Numbered from the stretch's first letter, positions 1 to 5,770 are shown. The stretch: 5,770 bases of DNA from Candidatus Aminicenantota bacterium (GCA_027070475.1 JALXDT010000179.1:1-5770); one strand, 5' to 3'. Notes: generated by a model not told the origin, from the letters alone. Numbers and translations are program-made.

Positions 1-66
1 AAAAAAGAGAAAAAAGAGGAGACTAAAGAGGGTTCAGAGGAGGAAAAAGGAGAAGATAAAGATTAA
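1..66 (+). CDS. grpE: C-terminal end of an upstream gene, probably GrpE (partial)
   Basis: Frame 1 is open from the window edge to a TAA at 64-66, giving 21 residues. All of them are a Lys/Glu-rich tail, starting KKEKKEETKE and ending GEDKD, with no recognisable domain. The stop lies 11 nt before the preferred dnaK start, so the gene is almost certainly in the same operon. The grpE call rests on context only: grpE very commonly sits directly upstream of dnaK-dnaJ, and its product is the nucleotide exchange factor for DnaK. The charged tail itself is not diagnostic, and GrpE proteins usually carry their charged extension at the N-terminus, so another protein is possible. That a coding 3' end is present is fairly sure; the name is an inference. 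Confidence 0.55.
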   Translation, partial: KKEKKEETKEGSEEEKGEDKD

Positions 67-72
67 AGGGGG
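67..72 (+). promoter_or_regulatory. Ribosome binding site of dnaK
   Basis: A purine run, AGGGGG, sits just after the upstream stop codon. It is only 2 nt from the ATG at 75 but 5 nt from the ATG at 78. The 5-nt spacing is the normal one, so this site argues for starting dnaK at the second of the two adjacent ATG codons. Confidence 0.6.
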
Positions 73-77
73 TAATG

Positions 78-1967
78 ATGGGAAAAATTATAGGTATTGA
101 TTTAGGAACAACAAACTCCTGTGTTGCTTATATGGAGGGAGCAGAAGCAAAAATAGTTCCTTCATCAGAAGGGAGTAGAACAGTTCCTTCTGTAGTAGGT
201 TTTACAACTGATGAGGCAAAAATTGTAGGTAATATTGCAAAAAGGCAGATTTTAACGAATCCTAAAAAGAGTTTTTACTCAATAAAAAGATTAATTGGAA
301 GAAAATATGATTCTAAAATAGTTCAGGAATTAAAAAAGAGAGTTACCTATGAGATTATTCCTGCAGAAAATGGAGATGTTAGATTAAAAATGGGAGACAA
401 AATACTAAGCCCCCAAGAAATTTCGGCTTATATTTTAATGTATCTTAGAGATAATGCAGAAGAGTATTTAGGGGAAGAGATAAACAAGTCAATAATTACT
501 GTTCCTGCAAATTTTGATGATTCTCAGAGACAGGCCACAAAAGATGCAGCTACAATAGCAGGTCTTGAAGTTTTAAGAATAATAAATGAACCGACTGCAG
601 CTTGTTTAGCTTATGGTTTTCACAAAAAAAGGGAAGGTAAATTCTTTATCTATGACCTTGGAGGAGGAACCTTTGATGTGTCTATATTAGAAATAAATGA
701 AGGTGTATTTAAGGTTCTCTCCACAAGAGGAGATTCCTTTTTAGGAGGAGATGATTTTGACAGGAGGATAGTAAACTGGATACTGGAGGAATTTAAGAAA
801 GAGAATGGAGTTGATATATCCAATGATCCTTTTGTTTTCCAGAGAATTGTTGAAGTTTCAGAAAAGGCTAAGATGGAATTATCTTATACTACCGAGACAG
901 AAATAAACCTTCCCTATGTTTATATTGATGATAATGGGCCAAAACATATAATAAAAACTTTAACAAGACAAAAACTTGAAGAATTAACAGGAGACCTTGT
1001 TGAAAGAACAATTCCCTATATGAGAGAAGCTCTTGAAAAAGCAAATTTATCCAAAGAGGATATAGATGATATTATCCTGGTAGGTGGTCAAACCAGAATG
1101 CCACTTATAAAAAGAAAAATAGAGGAATTCTTCGGGAAAAGTCCGCGAGCTGATATTAATCCCGATGAAGTTGTTGCTATGGGAGCAGCCGTACAGAGTG
1201 CGATTTTAGCAGGAGAGATCAAAGACATTGTCCTTCTGGATGTAACTCCACTATCCCTTGGAATAGAAACAAAAGGAGATGTTTTCACAAGAATAATCCC
1301 AATGAACACAACGATACCCGTAAAAAAACAGAAGGTTTTTACAACAGTTACTGACAACCAATCCGTGGTTAAAATTCATGTTTTACAGGGGGAAAGGGAG
1401 ATTGCATCAGAAAACAGATCACTTGGCTGGTTTGAATTAATTGACATCCCCCCAGCGCCTAAAGGAGTGCCCCAAATTTTGGTTACATTTGAAATAAATG
1501 CTGATGGAATAGTTCAGGTTTCAGCAAAGGATAAAGCTTCGGGATTTGAACAAAAGATTAAGATTAATCCTTCTTCCGGTCTCTCTCCAGAAGAGATTAA
1601 AAGAATGAAAGAAGAAGCGGAAAAGTATAAGGAAAAGGATATGCTGAGGAAACTTTTAAATAAAGAAAAAAATACGCTTTCATCCATAGTTGAAGCTATT
1701 TCACATTCTTTTAATAATCTAAAGGATAGAATGAAAAATGAGCACAGAGTGGAAATAGAAGGATTTCTAACAAGGGCAAGTTCAGCTCTTCAGGGAGAGG
1801 ATCTAAAAGAGTTGGAAAAGGTAAGAAAGGAAGGTGAATATATTCAGGATAAACTTTATGATATAATAAATGAAATTTATAATAAAGGGATTTTAGGAAA
1901 TATAGGCTCAGTAGCTAATTCTGATGATAATAAAGATAAGGAAGTAGAAGAAAAAGATGAACAATAA
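78..1967 (+). CDS. dnaK: Molecular chaperone DnaK (Hsp70)
   Basis: This is the cytosolic ATP-driven Hsp70, which binds exposed hydrophobic segments and works with DnaJ and GrpE. Numbered from the ATG at 78 (629 residues; E. coli DnaK has 638), the ATPase domain shows IGIDLGTTNS (5-14), the catalytic-lysine context SIKRLIGRK with K70, DLGGGTFD (193-200) and the adenosine motif ILVGGQTRMP (333-342). The interdomain linker VLLDVTPLSLG spans 385-395. The substrate-binding beta domain follows (about 396-500, with HVLQGER at 434-440 and SAKDKASG at 482-489), then a helical lid (about 505-605) and an acidic tail ending EVEEKDEQ. Residues about 77-100 form the insertion seen in diderm DnaK. An ATG at 75 would add one Met; the 78 start gives MGKIIGIDLG, the usual family N-terminus, and better ribosome-site spacing. 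The 3' end overlaps dnaJ by 11 nt. The lid is more divergent than the other domains, which is normal. Confidence 0.98.
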   Translation: MGKIIGIDLGTTNSCVAYMEGAEAKIVPSSEGSRTVPSVVGFTTDEAKIVGNIAKRQILTNPKKSFYSIKRLIGRKYDSKIVQELKKRVTYEIIPAENGDVRLKMGDKILSPQEISAYILMYLRDNAEEYLGEEINKSIITVPANFDDSQRQATKDAATIAGLEVLRIINEPTAACLAYGFHKKREGKFFIYDLGGGTFDVSILEINEGVFKVLSTRGDSFLGGDDFDRRIVNWILEEFKKENGVDISNDPFVFQRIVEVSEKAKMELSYTTETEINLPYVYIDDNGPKHIIKTLTRQKLEELTGDLVERTIPYMREALEKANLSKEDIDDIILVGGQTRMPLIKRKIEEFFGKSPRADINPDEVVAMGAAVQSAILAGEIKDIVLLDVTPLSLGIETKGDVFTRIIPMNTTIPVKKQKVFTTVTDNQSVVKIHVLQGEREIASENRSLGWFELIDIPPAPKGVPQILVTFEINADGIVQVSAKDKASGFEQKIKINPSSGLSPEEIKRMKEEAEKYKEKDMLRKLLNKEKNTLSSIVEAISHSFNNLKDRMKNEHRVEIEGFLTRASSALQGEDLKELEKVRKEGEYIQDKLYDIINEIYNKGILGNIGSVANSDDNKDKEVEEKDEQ

Positions 1968-3084
1968 GGATCTTTATGCGATTCTTGGCGTATCAAGAAA
2001 TGCAACTAAAGAAGAGATAAAAAAAGCCTATAGAAAAAAGGCACTGGAATTTCACCCGGATAGAAATCCTGATGATCCAGAAGCAGAGGAGAAATTCAAA
2101 GAAGCTTCTGAAGCATATTCAATTTTATCTGATCCGCAAAAGAGAGAAATATATGATAGATATGGATACAAGGCAATAAAAAATAGTGGGAATTATGGAA
2201 CTTATACGGATTTCAGTTCTATCTTTGATGATTTTGGAGATATATTCGGTGATCTCTTAGGTGATTTTTTTGGTTTTGGAAGAAGTTCAAGAAGAAGAAA
2301 CAGGCCAAGAAAGGGGGATGATATATGGGTGGAGCTTACCCTTGAATTTGAAGAGGCTGTTTTGGGAACAGAAAAAGAGGTTGAGATTCCAAGAAAAGAG
2401 TTCTGTGAAGTCTGTAAAGGAACTGGAGTGGAACCCGGTCACAAAAAGGAAACCTGTCCGACATGTAAGGGAAGAGGTACTATTAGAATCTCTCAGGGGT
2501 TTTTTTCAATTTCTCAAACCTGTCCAACATGTAATGGTTACGGAGAAATAAACAGACATCCATGTAAAAAATGTAAAGGAAAGGGATATATCTATAAAAA
2601 CAAAAAGTTAAAAGTAAAAATTCCGGCAGGTGTTGATACAGGAACCAAGATAAGAATAGAAAATGAGGGAGAGGTTAGTACAAACGGTGGAAGAAGAGGA
2701 GATCTCTATATTTCTGTAAATGTAAAACCCCATAAATTTTTTAAAAGAGAGGGAGATGATATTCATCTTGATGTTAGTGTAAGCTTTTCTCAGGCTGCAC
2801 TGGGAACAATATTAAATCTTCCGACAGTTGATGGAAAAAGCTTTGATTTTAAAATTCCAGCAGGAACACAGAGTGGAACAACCTTTAAAATAAAAGGCAA
2901 AGGGGTAAAATCACTGAGAGGTTATGGCACAGGAAATATGATAATCAGAGTAAATGTTGTTACTCCCACATCCCTTAGCGAAGAAGAAAAAGAGCTTTTT
3001 AGAAAACTTGCAAAGCTTAGGGGAGAATCATTTATTGAGGACAAGGGAACACTTTTCAATAGAGTCAAAGATTTCTTCAATTGA
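1957..3084 (+). CDS. dnaJ: Co-chaperone DnaJ (Hsp40, type I)
   Basis: DnaJ delivers unfolded clients to DnaK and stimulates its ATPase. All type I domains are present in the 375-residue product. The J domain (about 4-70) has the catalytic HPD at 33-35. A Gly/Phe-rich region with many Asp (about 77-110) contains repeats such as FGDIFGD. The zinc domain has four CxxCxGxG repeats with cysteines at 150/153, 167/170, 189/192 and 203/206. Two C-terminal beta domains follow, with IPAGVDTGT at 222-230 and IPAGTQSGT at 300-308. Length matches the family (about 370-380). The ATG lies inside the end of dnaK (11-nt overlap); only a weak purine-rich stretch near 1938-1944 precedes it, so coupled translation is likely. 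The stop overlaps the TTG start of rsmE. No residue loss was noticed. Confidence 0.98.
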   Translation: MNNKDLYAILGVSRNATKEEIKKAYRKKALEFHPDRNPDDPEAEEKFKEASEAYSILSDPQKREIYDRYGYKAIKNSGNYGTYTDFSSIFDDFGDIFGDLLGDFFGFGRSSRRRNRPRKGDDIWVELTLEFEEAVLGTEKEVEIPRKEFCEVCKGTGVEPGHKKETCPTCKGRGTIRISQGFFSISQTCPTCNGYGEINRHPCKKCKGKGYIYKNKKLKVKIPAGVDTGTKIRIENEGEVSTNGGRRGDLYISVNVKPHKFFKREGDDIHLDVSVSFSQAALGTILNLPTVDGKSFDFKIPAGTQSGTTFKIKGKGVKSLRGYGTGNMIIRVNVVTPTSLSEEEKELFRKLAKLRGESFIEDKGTLFNRVKDFFN

Positions 3085-3791
3085 GTAGAATAGATTCCTT
3101 TTTTATTGAGAATAATGAAAATATAATAAAAGGAGATGAATTTCATCATCTCTCAAAAGTTTTAAGAAAAAAAACTGGAGATAAAGTTCGTCTATTAAAC
3201 GGAAAGGGAGAGATATCTTGGGGAGAAATATATAAAATCGAAAGGGAGAGAGCTTATGTTAAAGTATTGGAGAAAAAAATCTATAAAAAGAAATTTCCAA
3301 GTTTGAATTTTTTTATCTCCTTTGTACCTCGGGAAAAGAGAAATCTAATTGTTCAGAAGTTAACCGAATTAGGTGTTTCTTCAATAAACTTTTTTCCATC
3401 AAAATATTCAAAAGTTGCTTATATTAAAAAAGAAAAAGAGAAAAAATTAGTAAAAGTTTCAATAGGTGCCATAAAGCAGTCTGGAAATCCATTTCTTCCT
3501 AAAATAAAGTTTTTAAACTCATTTGATGAAATTTTGAAATTAAAAGGTAAAAACATATTTCTTTCTCAAGAGGGAAATTTTTTGATAAAATTTAATATGA
3601 AAGAGGATTTTTTTAAGCAAATTAATATTTTAGTAGGACCTGAAGGGGGATTCAGTGATGAGGAGATAAAAAGTATCAGAGAAAATGGTTTTGAAGAGAT
3701 GAAAATATCAGAAAATATCCTGAGAACAGAGACAGCTGCCATCTCTTCAGCTGCTATCATAAGTTATCTAACGGAGGTAAAATGTTTTTAA
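3081..3791 (+). CDS. rsmE: 16S rRNA m3U1498 methyltransferase RsmE
   Basis: RsmE uses S-adenosylmethionine to methylate N3 of U1498 in 16S rRNA within the 30S subunit. The 236-residue product has the N-terminal PUA-like part with EFHHLSKVLRKKTGD (20-34). The C-terminal SPOUT knot domain shows QKLTELGV (92-99), LVGPEGGFSDEEI (184-196) and ILRTETAA (213-220), all hallmarks of the family. The start is a TTG whose last two bases form part of the dnaJ TGA (shared TTGA), with no strong ribosome site, so re-initiation after dnaJ is likely. No alternative in-frame start near the N-terminus was seen, and SRIDSFFIE fits the usual family beginning. The motif usually written QSxR reads QSGN (133-136) here. 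In Bacillus rsmE follows dnaJ and prmA; prmA is missing here. The last 10 nt overlap the kinase gene. Confidence 0.93.
   Translation: MSRIDSFFIENNENIIKGDEFHHLSKVLRKKTGDKVRLLNGKGEISWGEIYKIERERAYVKVLEKKIYKKKFPSLNFFISFVPREKRNLIVQKLTELGVSSINFFPSKYSKVAYIKKEKEKKLVKVSIGAIKQSGNPFLPKIKFLNSFDEILKLKGKNIFLSQEGNFLIKFNMKEDFFKQINILVGPEGGFSDEEIKSIRENGFEEMKISENILRTETAAISSAAIISYLTEVKCF
3773..3777 (+). promoter_or_regulatory. Strong ribosome binding site of the kinase gene
   Basis: GGAGG lies 4 nt before the ATG at 3782, inside the final codons of rsmE. It is the best Shine-Dalgarno match in the window and fixes the kinase start. The kinase can therefore be translated independently of rsmE, unlike dnaJ, rsmE and radC, which have weak sites. 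Confidence 0.7.
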
Positions 3792-4723
3792 AAGGTGAGA
3801 GAATCGGAAAGTATGAGATTGTAGATGCAATCGGTAACGGTGGGTTCGGGGCAGTTTATCTTGCAATAGATACATGGTTACAGCAAAAGGTTGCCCTCAA
3901 GGTTCCCCATCAGCAAAGTGAAGAGTTTTTCAATCTTGTAAAAGAAGCAAGACTTCAAGCTTCTTTAAATCATAAAAATATAGTGAGACTTCTTACTGTT
4001 GAAAAGATAGATAGTGTTTTTTTTATGGTTATGGAATACATAGATGGAGAAACCCTTGAAAGTATTATAAAAAGAAAGGGGAAACTTCCTCTCTACAAAG
4101 CTCTTATTTACTTTGAACAGATTTTAGAAGGAGTTAACTTTGCCCACAAAAAGAATATACTTCACAGAGACCTTCGCTCTTCAAACATTATGGTAGACAG
4201 AGATGATACGATAAAAATAACAGATTTTGGTACATCAAGAATCTTACAAACTCAGCAGTATGCTTCAACAAAGATAGGAACTCCTCCATATATGGCTCCT
4301 GAACAGTTTGACGGGAAAGCTACCTTTGCTTCTGATATTTATTCAATAGGCTGTATTTTTTATGAGATGATAACCGGAGCCCCTCCCATACTCGATAATA
4401 ATCCTTATAAAATAAAGGAAAAAGCTCTAAGAAGAGAGGTTAAGCCATTGAACTCTTTAAGCAATGAAATATCAATTGAATTAAACAGAATAATCATGAA
4501 GATGATAGAACCTCAGATTGAAAAAAGGTACAAGGATGTAAGTGAAGTTTTATACAATTTAAAAGTTTATTTGAATGATGATGATAAAAGGGACTACCTC
4601 AATAAAATAAGAGATAGAATTAAGGAAAGTGAGAAAAAGGAGGAAAAAACCTATTGCTGGAATTGTAAAAGAGAGATTCCTCCTTTCTCCAAAGTTTGTC
4701 CATTCTGTGGTGTTGAACAATAG
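3782..4723 (+). CDS. Hanks-type protein kinase with C-terminal zinc ribbon
   Basis: The product (313 residues) is a soluble eukaryotic-like protein kinase with no membrane segment. It shows the Gly-rich loop GNGGFGAVY (18-26), the ATP lysine in VALK (K40), a probable helix-C Glu (E55), the catalytic loop HRDLRSSN (128-135, base D130), DFG (148-150), GTPPYMAPE (166-174), the helix-F Asp (D185) and the conserved late Arg (R249). All core catalytic residues are present except that the usual Lys of HRDLKPxN is Arg (R132). That pattern is typical of Src-like tyrosine kinases, although GTPPYMAPE is Ser/Thr-type. Thr and Ser at 157, 162, 163 and 167 and Tyr160 are possible activation-loop phosphosites. 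A charged linker (about 262-289) leads to a zinc ribbon with C292, C295, C306 and C309. The gene overlaps rsmE by 10 nt and precedes radC by 3 nt. The substrate is unknown; regulation of the chaperones is only a guess from context. Confidence 0.93.
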   Translation: MFLKGERIGKYEIVDAIGNGGFGAVYLAIDTWLQQKVALKVPHQQSEEFFNLVKEARLQASLNHKNIVRLLTVEKIDSVFFMVMEYIDGETLESIIKRKGKLPLYKALIYFEQILEGVNFAHKKNILHRDLRSSNIMVDRDDTIKITDFGTSRILQTQQYASTKIGTPPYMAPEQFDGKATFASDIYSIGCIFYEMITGAPPILDNNPYKIKEKALRREVKPLNSLSNEISIELNRIIMKMIEPQIEKRYKDVSEVLYNLKVYLNDDDKRDYLNKIRDRIKESEKKEEKTYCWNCKREIPPFSKVCPFCGVEQ

Positions 4724-4726
4724 GGA

Positions 4727-5371
4727 ATGAAAAAAAAATTTAAGGATTTGGAAGATTTTAATAAGCCGCGAGAGAAACTTTTTAAAAAAGGGGAAAAAGC
4801 TTTAAGCAATATAGAGCTTTTATCAATAATAATCGGAAGCGGAGTCAAGGGAAAGGACCTATATAAAATATCAGAAGAGGTTTTAAATATAATAAAGGAT
4901 AAAAAGGATTTTAATTTAGATGATTTGATAAATATAGAAGGGCTCGGAAGAGTGAAAGCCTCAAGGATTGTTGCAGCAAAAGAACTGTTTAAAAGACTTT
5001 CAAAGGAGGATGAATTCAAGATAAGAAGACCTGAGGATGTTTACTCTTTTTTATATGAAATAAGAGATAAAAAGCAGGAGCATTTTGTTTTAATTACACT
5101 TGACGGAGCACACAGAGTTATAAAGAAGAGAACTTTGTTTATTGGAACTTTGACACAGAGTATTGTTCATCTCAGAGAGATTTTTGCCTATGCCCTTGAG
5201 GACAGGGCAGCATCAATCATAGTAGCCCACAACCATCCTTCCGGAAATCTTCAGCCCAGCGAGGATGACCTTTTGATAACAGAAAAAATCAGAGAAGCAG
5301 GGAATTTAATGGGAATAGAGCTCCTTGACCATATAATAGTTTCCAGAGAAGGATTTAAGAGAATCGGTTAA
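4727..5371 (+). CDS. radC: RadC family JAB/MPN-domain protein
   Basis: RadC proteins (UPF0758) join an N-terminal helix-hairpin-helix region to a JAB/MPN metalloprotease-like domain. Their true role is unclear, and the original link to DNA repair is disputed. In this 214-residue protein the N-terminal signature is PREKLFKKGEKALSNIELL (14-32). A helix-hairpin-helix stretch, LINIEGLGRVKASRIVAAKE, covers 67-86. The JAB domain has the conserved early Glu (E118), the metal-binding HNHPSG (168-173), then PSEDD (177-181), with D181 as likely ligand, and LLDHIIV (199-205). The usual HPRE motif reads HLRE (148-151). The C-terminus is a little shorter than in many homologues. The ATG is 3 nt after the kinase stop with only AGGGA touching it, so translation may depend on the gene upstream. 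Nine A residues follow the start codon directly (4730-4738). Confidence 0.93.
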   Translation: MKKKFKDLEDFNKPREKLFKKGEKALSNIELLSIIIGSGVKGKDLYKISEEVLNIIKDKKDFNLDDLINIEGLGRVKASRIVAAKELFKRLSKEDEFKIRRPEDVYSFLYEIRDKKQEHFVLITLDGAHRVIKKRTLFIGTLTQSIVHLREIFAYALEDRAASIIVAHNHPSGNLQPSEDDLLITEKIREAGNLMGIELLDHIIVSREGFKRIG

Positions 5372-5541
5372 ATATTTTTATAGCATACATAAAATAATAA
5401 AGCTTTTCATCACTTTTTTGCTCTTCTTCTATTCATACCCCATCTTACGTAAAAATCCTTGCATATACTCACCATATCATATCTTTTCTTTTCCCCTACC
5501 CTTTTATTCAATTGGTAATGATAATTCGAGTTGTTGCATGG
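5372..5541. other. Intergenic stretch without a gene, pyrimidine-rich on the + strand
   Basis: I see no convincing gene here. By hand count only 34 of 120 bases at 5401-5520 are purines on the + strand, whereas the coding strand of nearby genes is about two thirds purine. A small ORF on the - strand (5475 down to 5410, 21 residues) exists but resembles nothing. The short palindromes AAAGCTTT and TTACGTAA are present. I found no hairpin followed by a T-run that would end the radC transcript. Confidence 0.6.
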
Positions 5542-5570
5542 TTGATTTATTATCTCTCTTTTATTATAAT
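5542..5570 (+). promoter_or_regulatory. Sigma-70-type promoter for the tRNA (and possibly tilS)
   Basis: TTGATT (5542-5547, four of six bases match the -35 consensus) is separated by exactly 17 nt from a perfect TATAAT (5565-5570). Transcription would begin near 5577, leaving a leader of about 6 nt for RNase P to remove before the tRNA at 5583. Position and spacing fit a stable-RNA promoter well. The background is AT-rich, so a perfect -10 alone would mean little; the combination with the spacing and the tRNA gives the support. Confidence 0.72.
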
Positions 5571-5582
5571 AATCTACATTGT

Positions 5583-5654
5583 GGCGGTGTAGCTCAGGGG
5601 TAGAGCAAGCGGCTCATATCCGCTGCGTCGGGGGTTCAAATCCCTCCATCGCCA
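5583..5654 (+). tRNA. tRNA with CAT anticodon, probably elongator tRNA-Met
   Basis: The 72-nt sequence folds into a full cloverleaf. The acceptor stem is GGCGGTG with CATCGCC (one G:U pair). The D stem is GCTC/GAGC with a short 7-nt loop. The anticodon stem is AGCGG/CCGCT around loop CTCATAT, giving anticodon CAT at 5615-5617. The variable loop has 5 nt, the T stem is GGGGG/CCCTC with loop TTCAAAT, and the discriminator is A5654. CCA is not encoded. The G1:C72 pair and the lack of three G:C pairs next to the anticodon loop exclude initiator tRNA. The 5' part, GGCGGTGTAGCTCAG, closely resembles elongator tRNA-Met as I recall it from Bacillus. tRNA-Ile2, whose C34 is converted to lysidine, also has a CAT anticodon and cannot be fully excluded. 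Six T residues follow at 5656-5661. Confidence 0.93.
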
Positions 5655-5664
5655 CTTTTTTATT

Positions 5665-5770
5665 ATGATTAAAATTTTCATTAAATTCAGAAATTTTGTT
5701 ACTAAAAACAAGCTTATTGAAAACGGAGATAAAGTTCTTTTATCCTTTTCAGGAGGTCCTGATTCAACAG
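5665..5770 (+). CDS. tilS: tRNA(Ile)-lysidine synthetase TilS, N-terminal part (partial)
   Basis: Thirty-five codons are visible before the window ends. The decisive motif is the PP-loop ATP-binding signature SGGPDS (29-34), preceded by KNKLIENGDKVLLSF (14-28), which matches the usual beginning of TilS. TilS attaches lysine to C34 of tRNA-Ile with a CAU anticodon, so that it reads AUA and is charged with isoleucine. Other PP-loop ATPases such as TtcA share the SGGxDS signature, but the short helix and GD-VLLS lead-in with SGGPDS fit TilS best. The ATG is 10 nt after the tRNA 3' end, and no Shine-Dalgarno sequence lies in between; no other standard in-frame start is visible. The gene may be cotranscribed with the tRNA from the promoter at 5542-5570. 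Confidence 0.8.
   Translation, partial: MIKIFIKFRNFVTKNKLIENGDKVLLSFSGGPDST

Noticed and set aside
1088..1357. Reverse-strand ORF inside dnaK, and similar ones inside dnaJ, rsmE and radC
   Set aside because: These are shadows of well-supported genes on the + strand with no independent signal.
4163..4186. Idea that the kinase is an inactive pseudokinase because of the altered catalytic loop
   Set aside because: The Gly loop, K40, E55, D130, N135, DFG, APE and D185 are all present, and Arg at this position occurs in active tyrosine kinases.
5372..5425. Possible intrinsic terminator after radC
   Set aside because: T-runs exist near 5376 and 5414, but I could not pair a stable G+C-rich stem before either of them.
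5410..5475. Small - strand ORF of 21 residues (starts MVSICKDFYV)
   Set aside because: It is short, has no recognisable family, and chance ORFs of this size are common. It is kept only as part of the composition finding.
5418..5603. Open frame of 61 codons on the + strand starting at TTG
   Set aside because: It runs into the tRNA gene, has no ribosome site, and its composition only mirrors the pyrimidine-rich gap.
5583..5654. Initiator tRNA-fMet
   Set aside because: It has a normal G1:C72 pair, and the anticodon stem lacks the three consecutive G:C pairs of initiators.

Overview
The window reads as part of an AT-rich bacterial chromosome (roughly one third G+C by eye). All genes in view lie on the + strand. 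DnaK carries the extra segment in the first part of its ATPase domain that is typical of diderm (Gram-negative-type) bacteria and absent from Firmicutes DnaK. The Lys/Glu-rich, Ile-rich proteins, tight gene packing and a tRNA gene without an encoded CCA would suit an uncultured, possibly thermophilic, diderm lineage. That is an inference, and I cannot name a phylum from the sequence.

Positions 1-5371 look like one compact transcription unit. It begins with the last codons of a gene that is probably grpE (1-66). Then come dnaK (78-1967), dnaJ (1957-3084), the 16S rRNA methyltransferase rsmE (3081-3791), a Hanks-type protein kinase with a C-terminal zinc ribbon (3782-4723) and a radC-family gene (4727-5371). 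Neighbouring genes overlap by 4-11 nt or are separated by 3-11 nt, so translational coupling is likely. The promoter and any HrcA/CIRCE or heat-shock sigma control would lie upstream of the window. The first genes form the usual chaperone cassette: the GrpE nucleotide exchange factor, the DnaK Hsp70 ATPase and the DnaJ co-chaperone. rsmE downstream of dnaJ is a known arrangement. The kinase is the unexpected member. It is soluble, has a catalytic loop HRDLRSSN that resembles Src-type tyrosine kinases more than the usual HRDLKPxN, and ends in a CxxC-x10-CxxC zinc ribbon.

Positions 5372-5582 hold no convincing gene. The + strand there is strongly pyrimidine-rich, the reverse of the flanking genes, and no clear hairpin terminator is visible. 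The 3' part contains a good sigma-70-type promoter (TTGATT, 17 nt, TATAAT) ending 12 nt before a tRNA gene with a CAT anticodon (5583-5654). Ten nucleotides after the tRNA, the first 35 codons of a tilS-like gene (tRNA-Ile lysidine synthetase) begin and run off the window. The tRNA resembles elongator tRNA-Met more than tRNA-Ile2. Its placement next to the gene for the enzyme that modifies CAU-anticodon tRNA-Ile is still worth checking.

No mobile element, CRISPR array or long repeat was seen. The most unusual content is the kinase embedded in the chaperone operon and the tRNA(CAU)-tilS pair.
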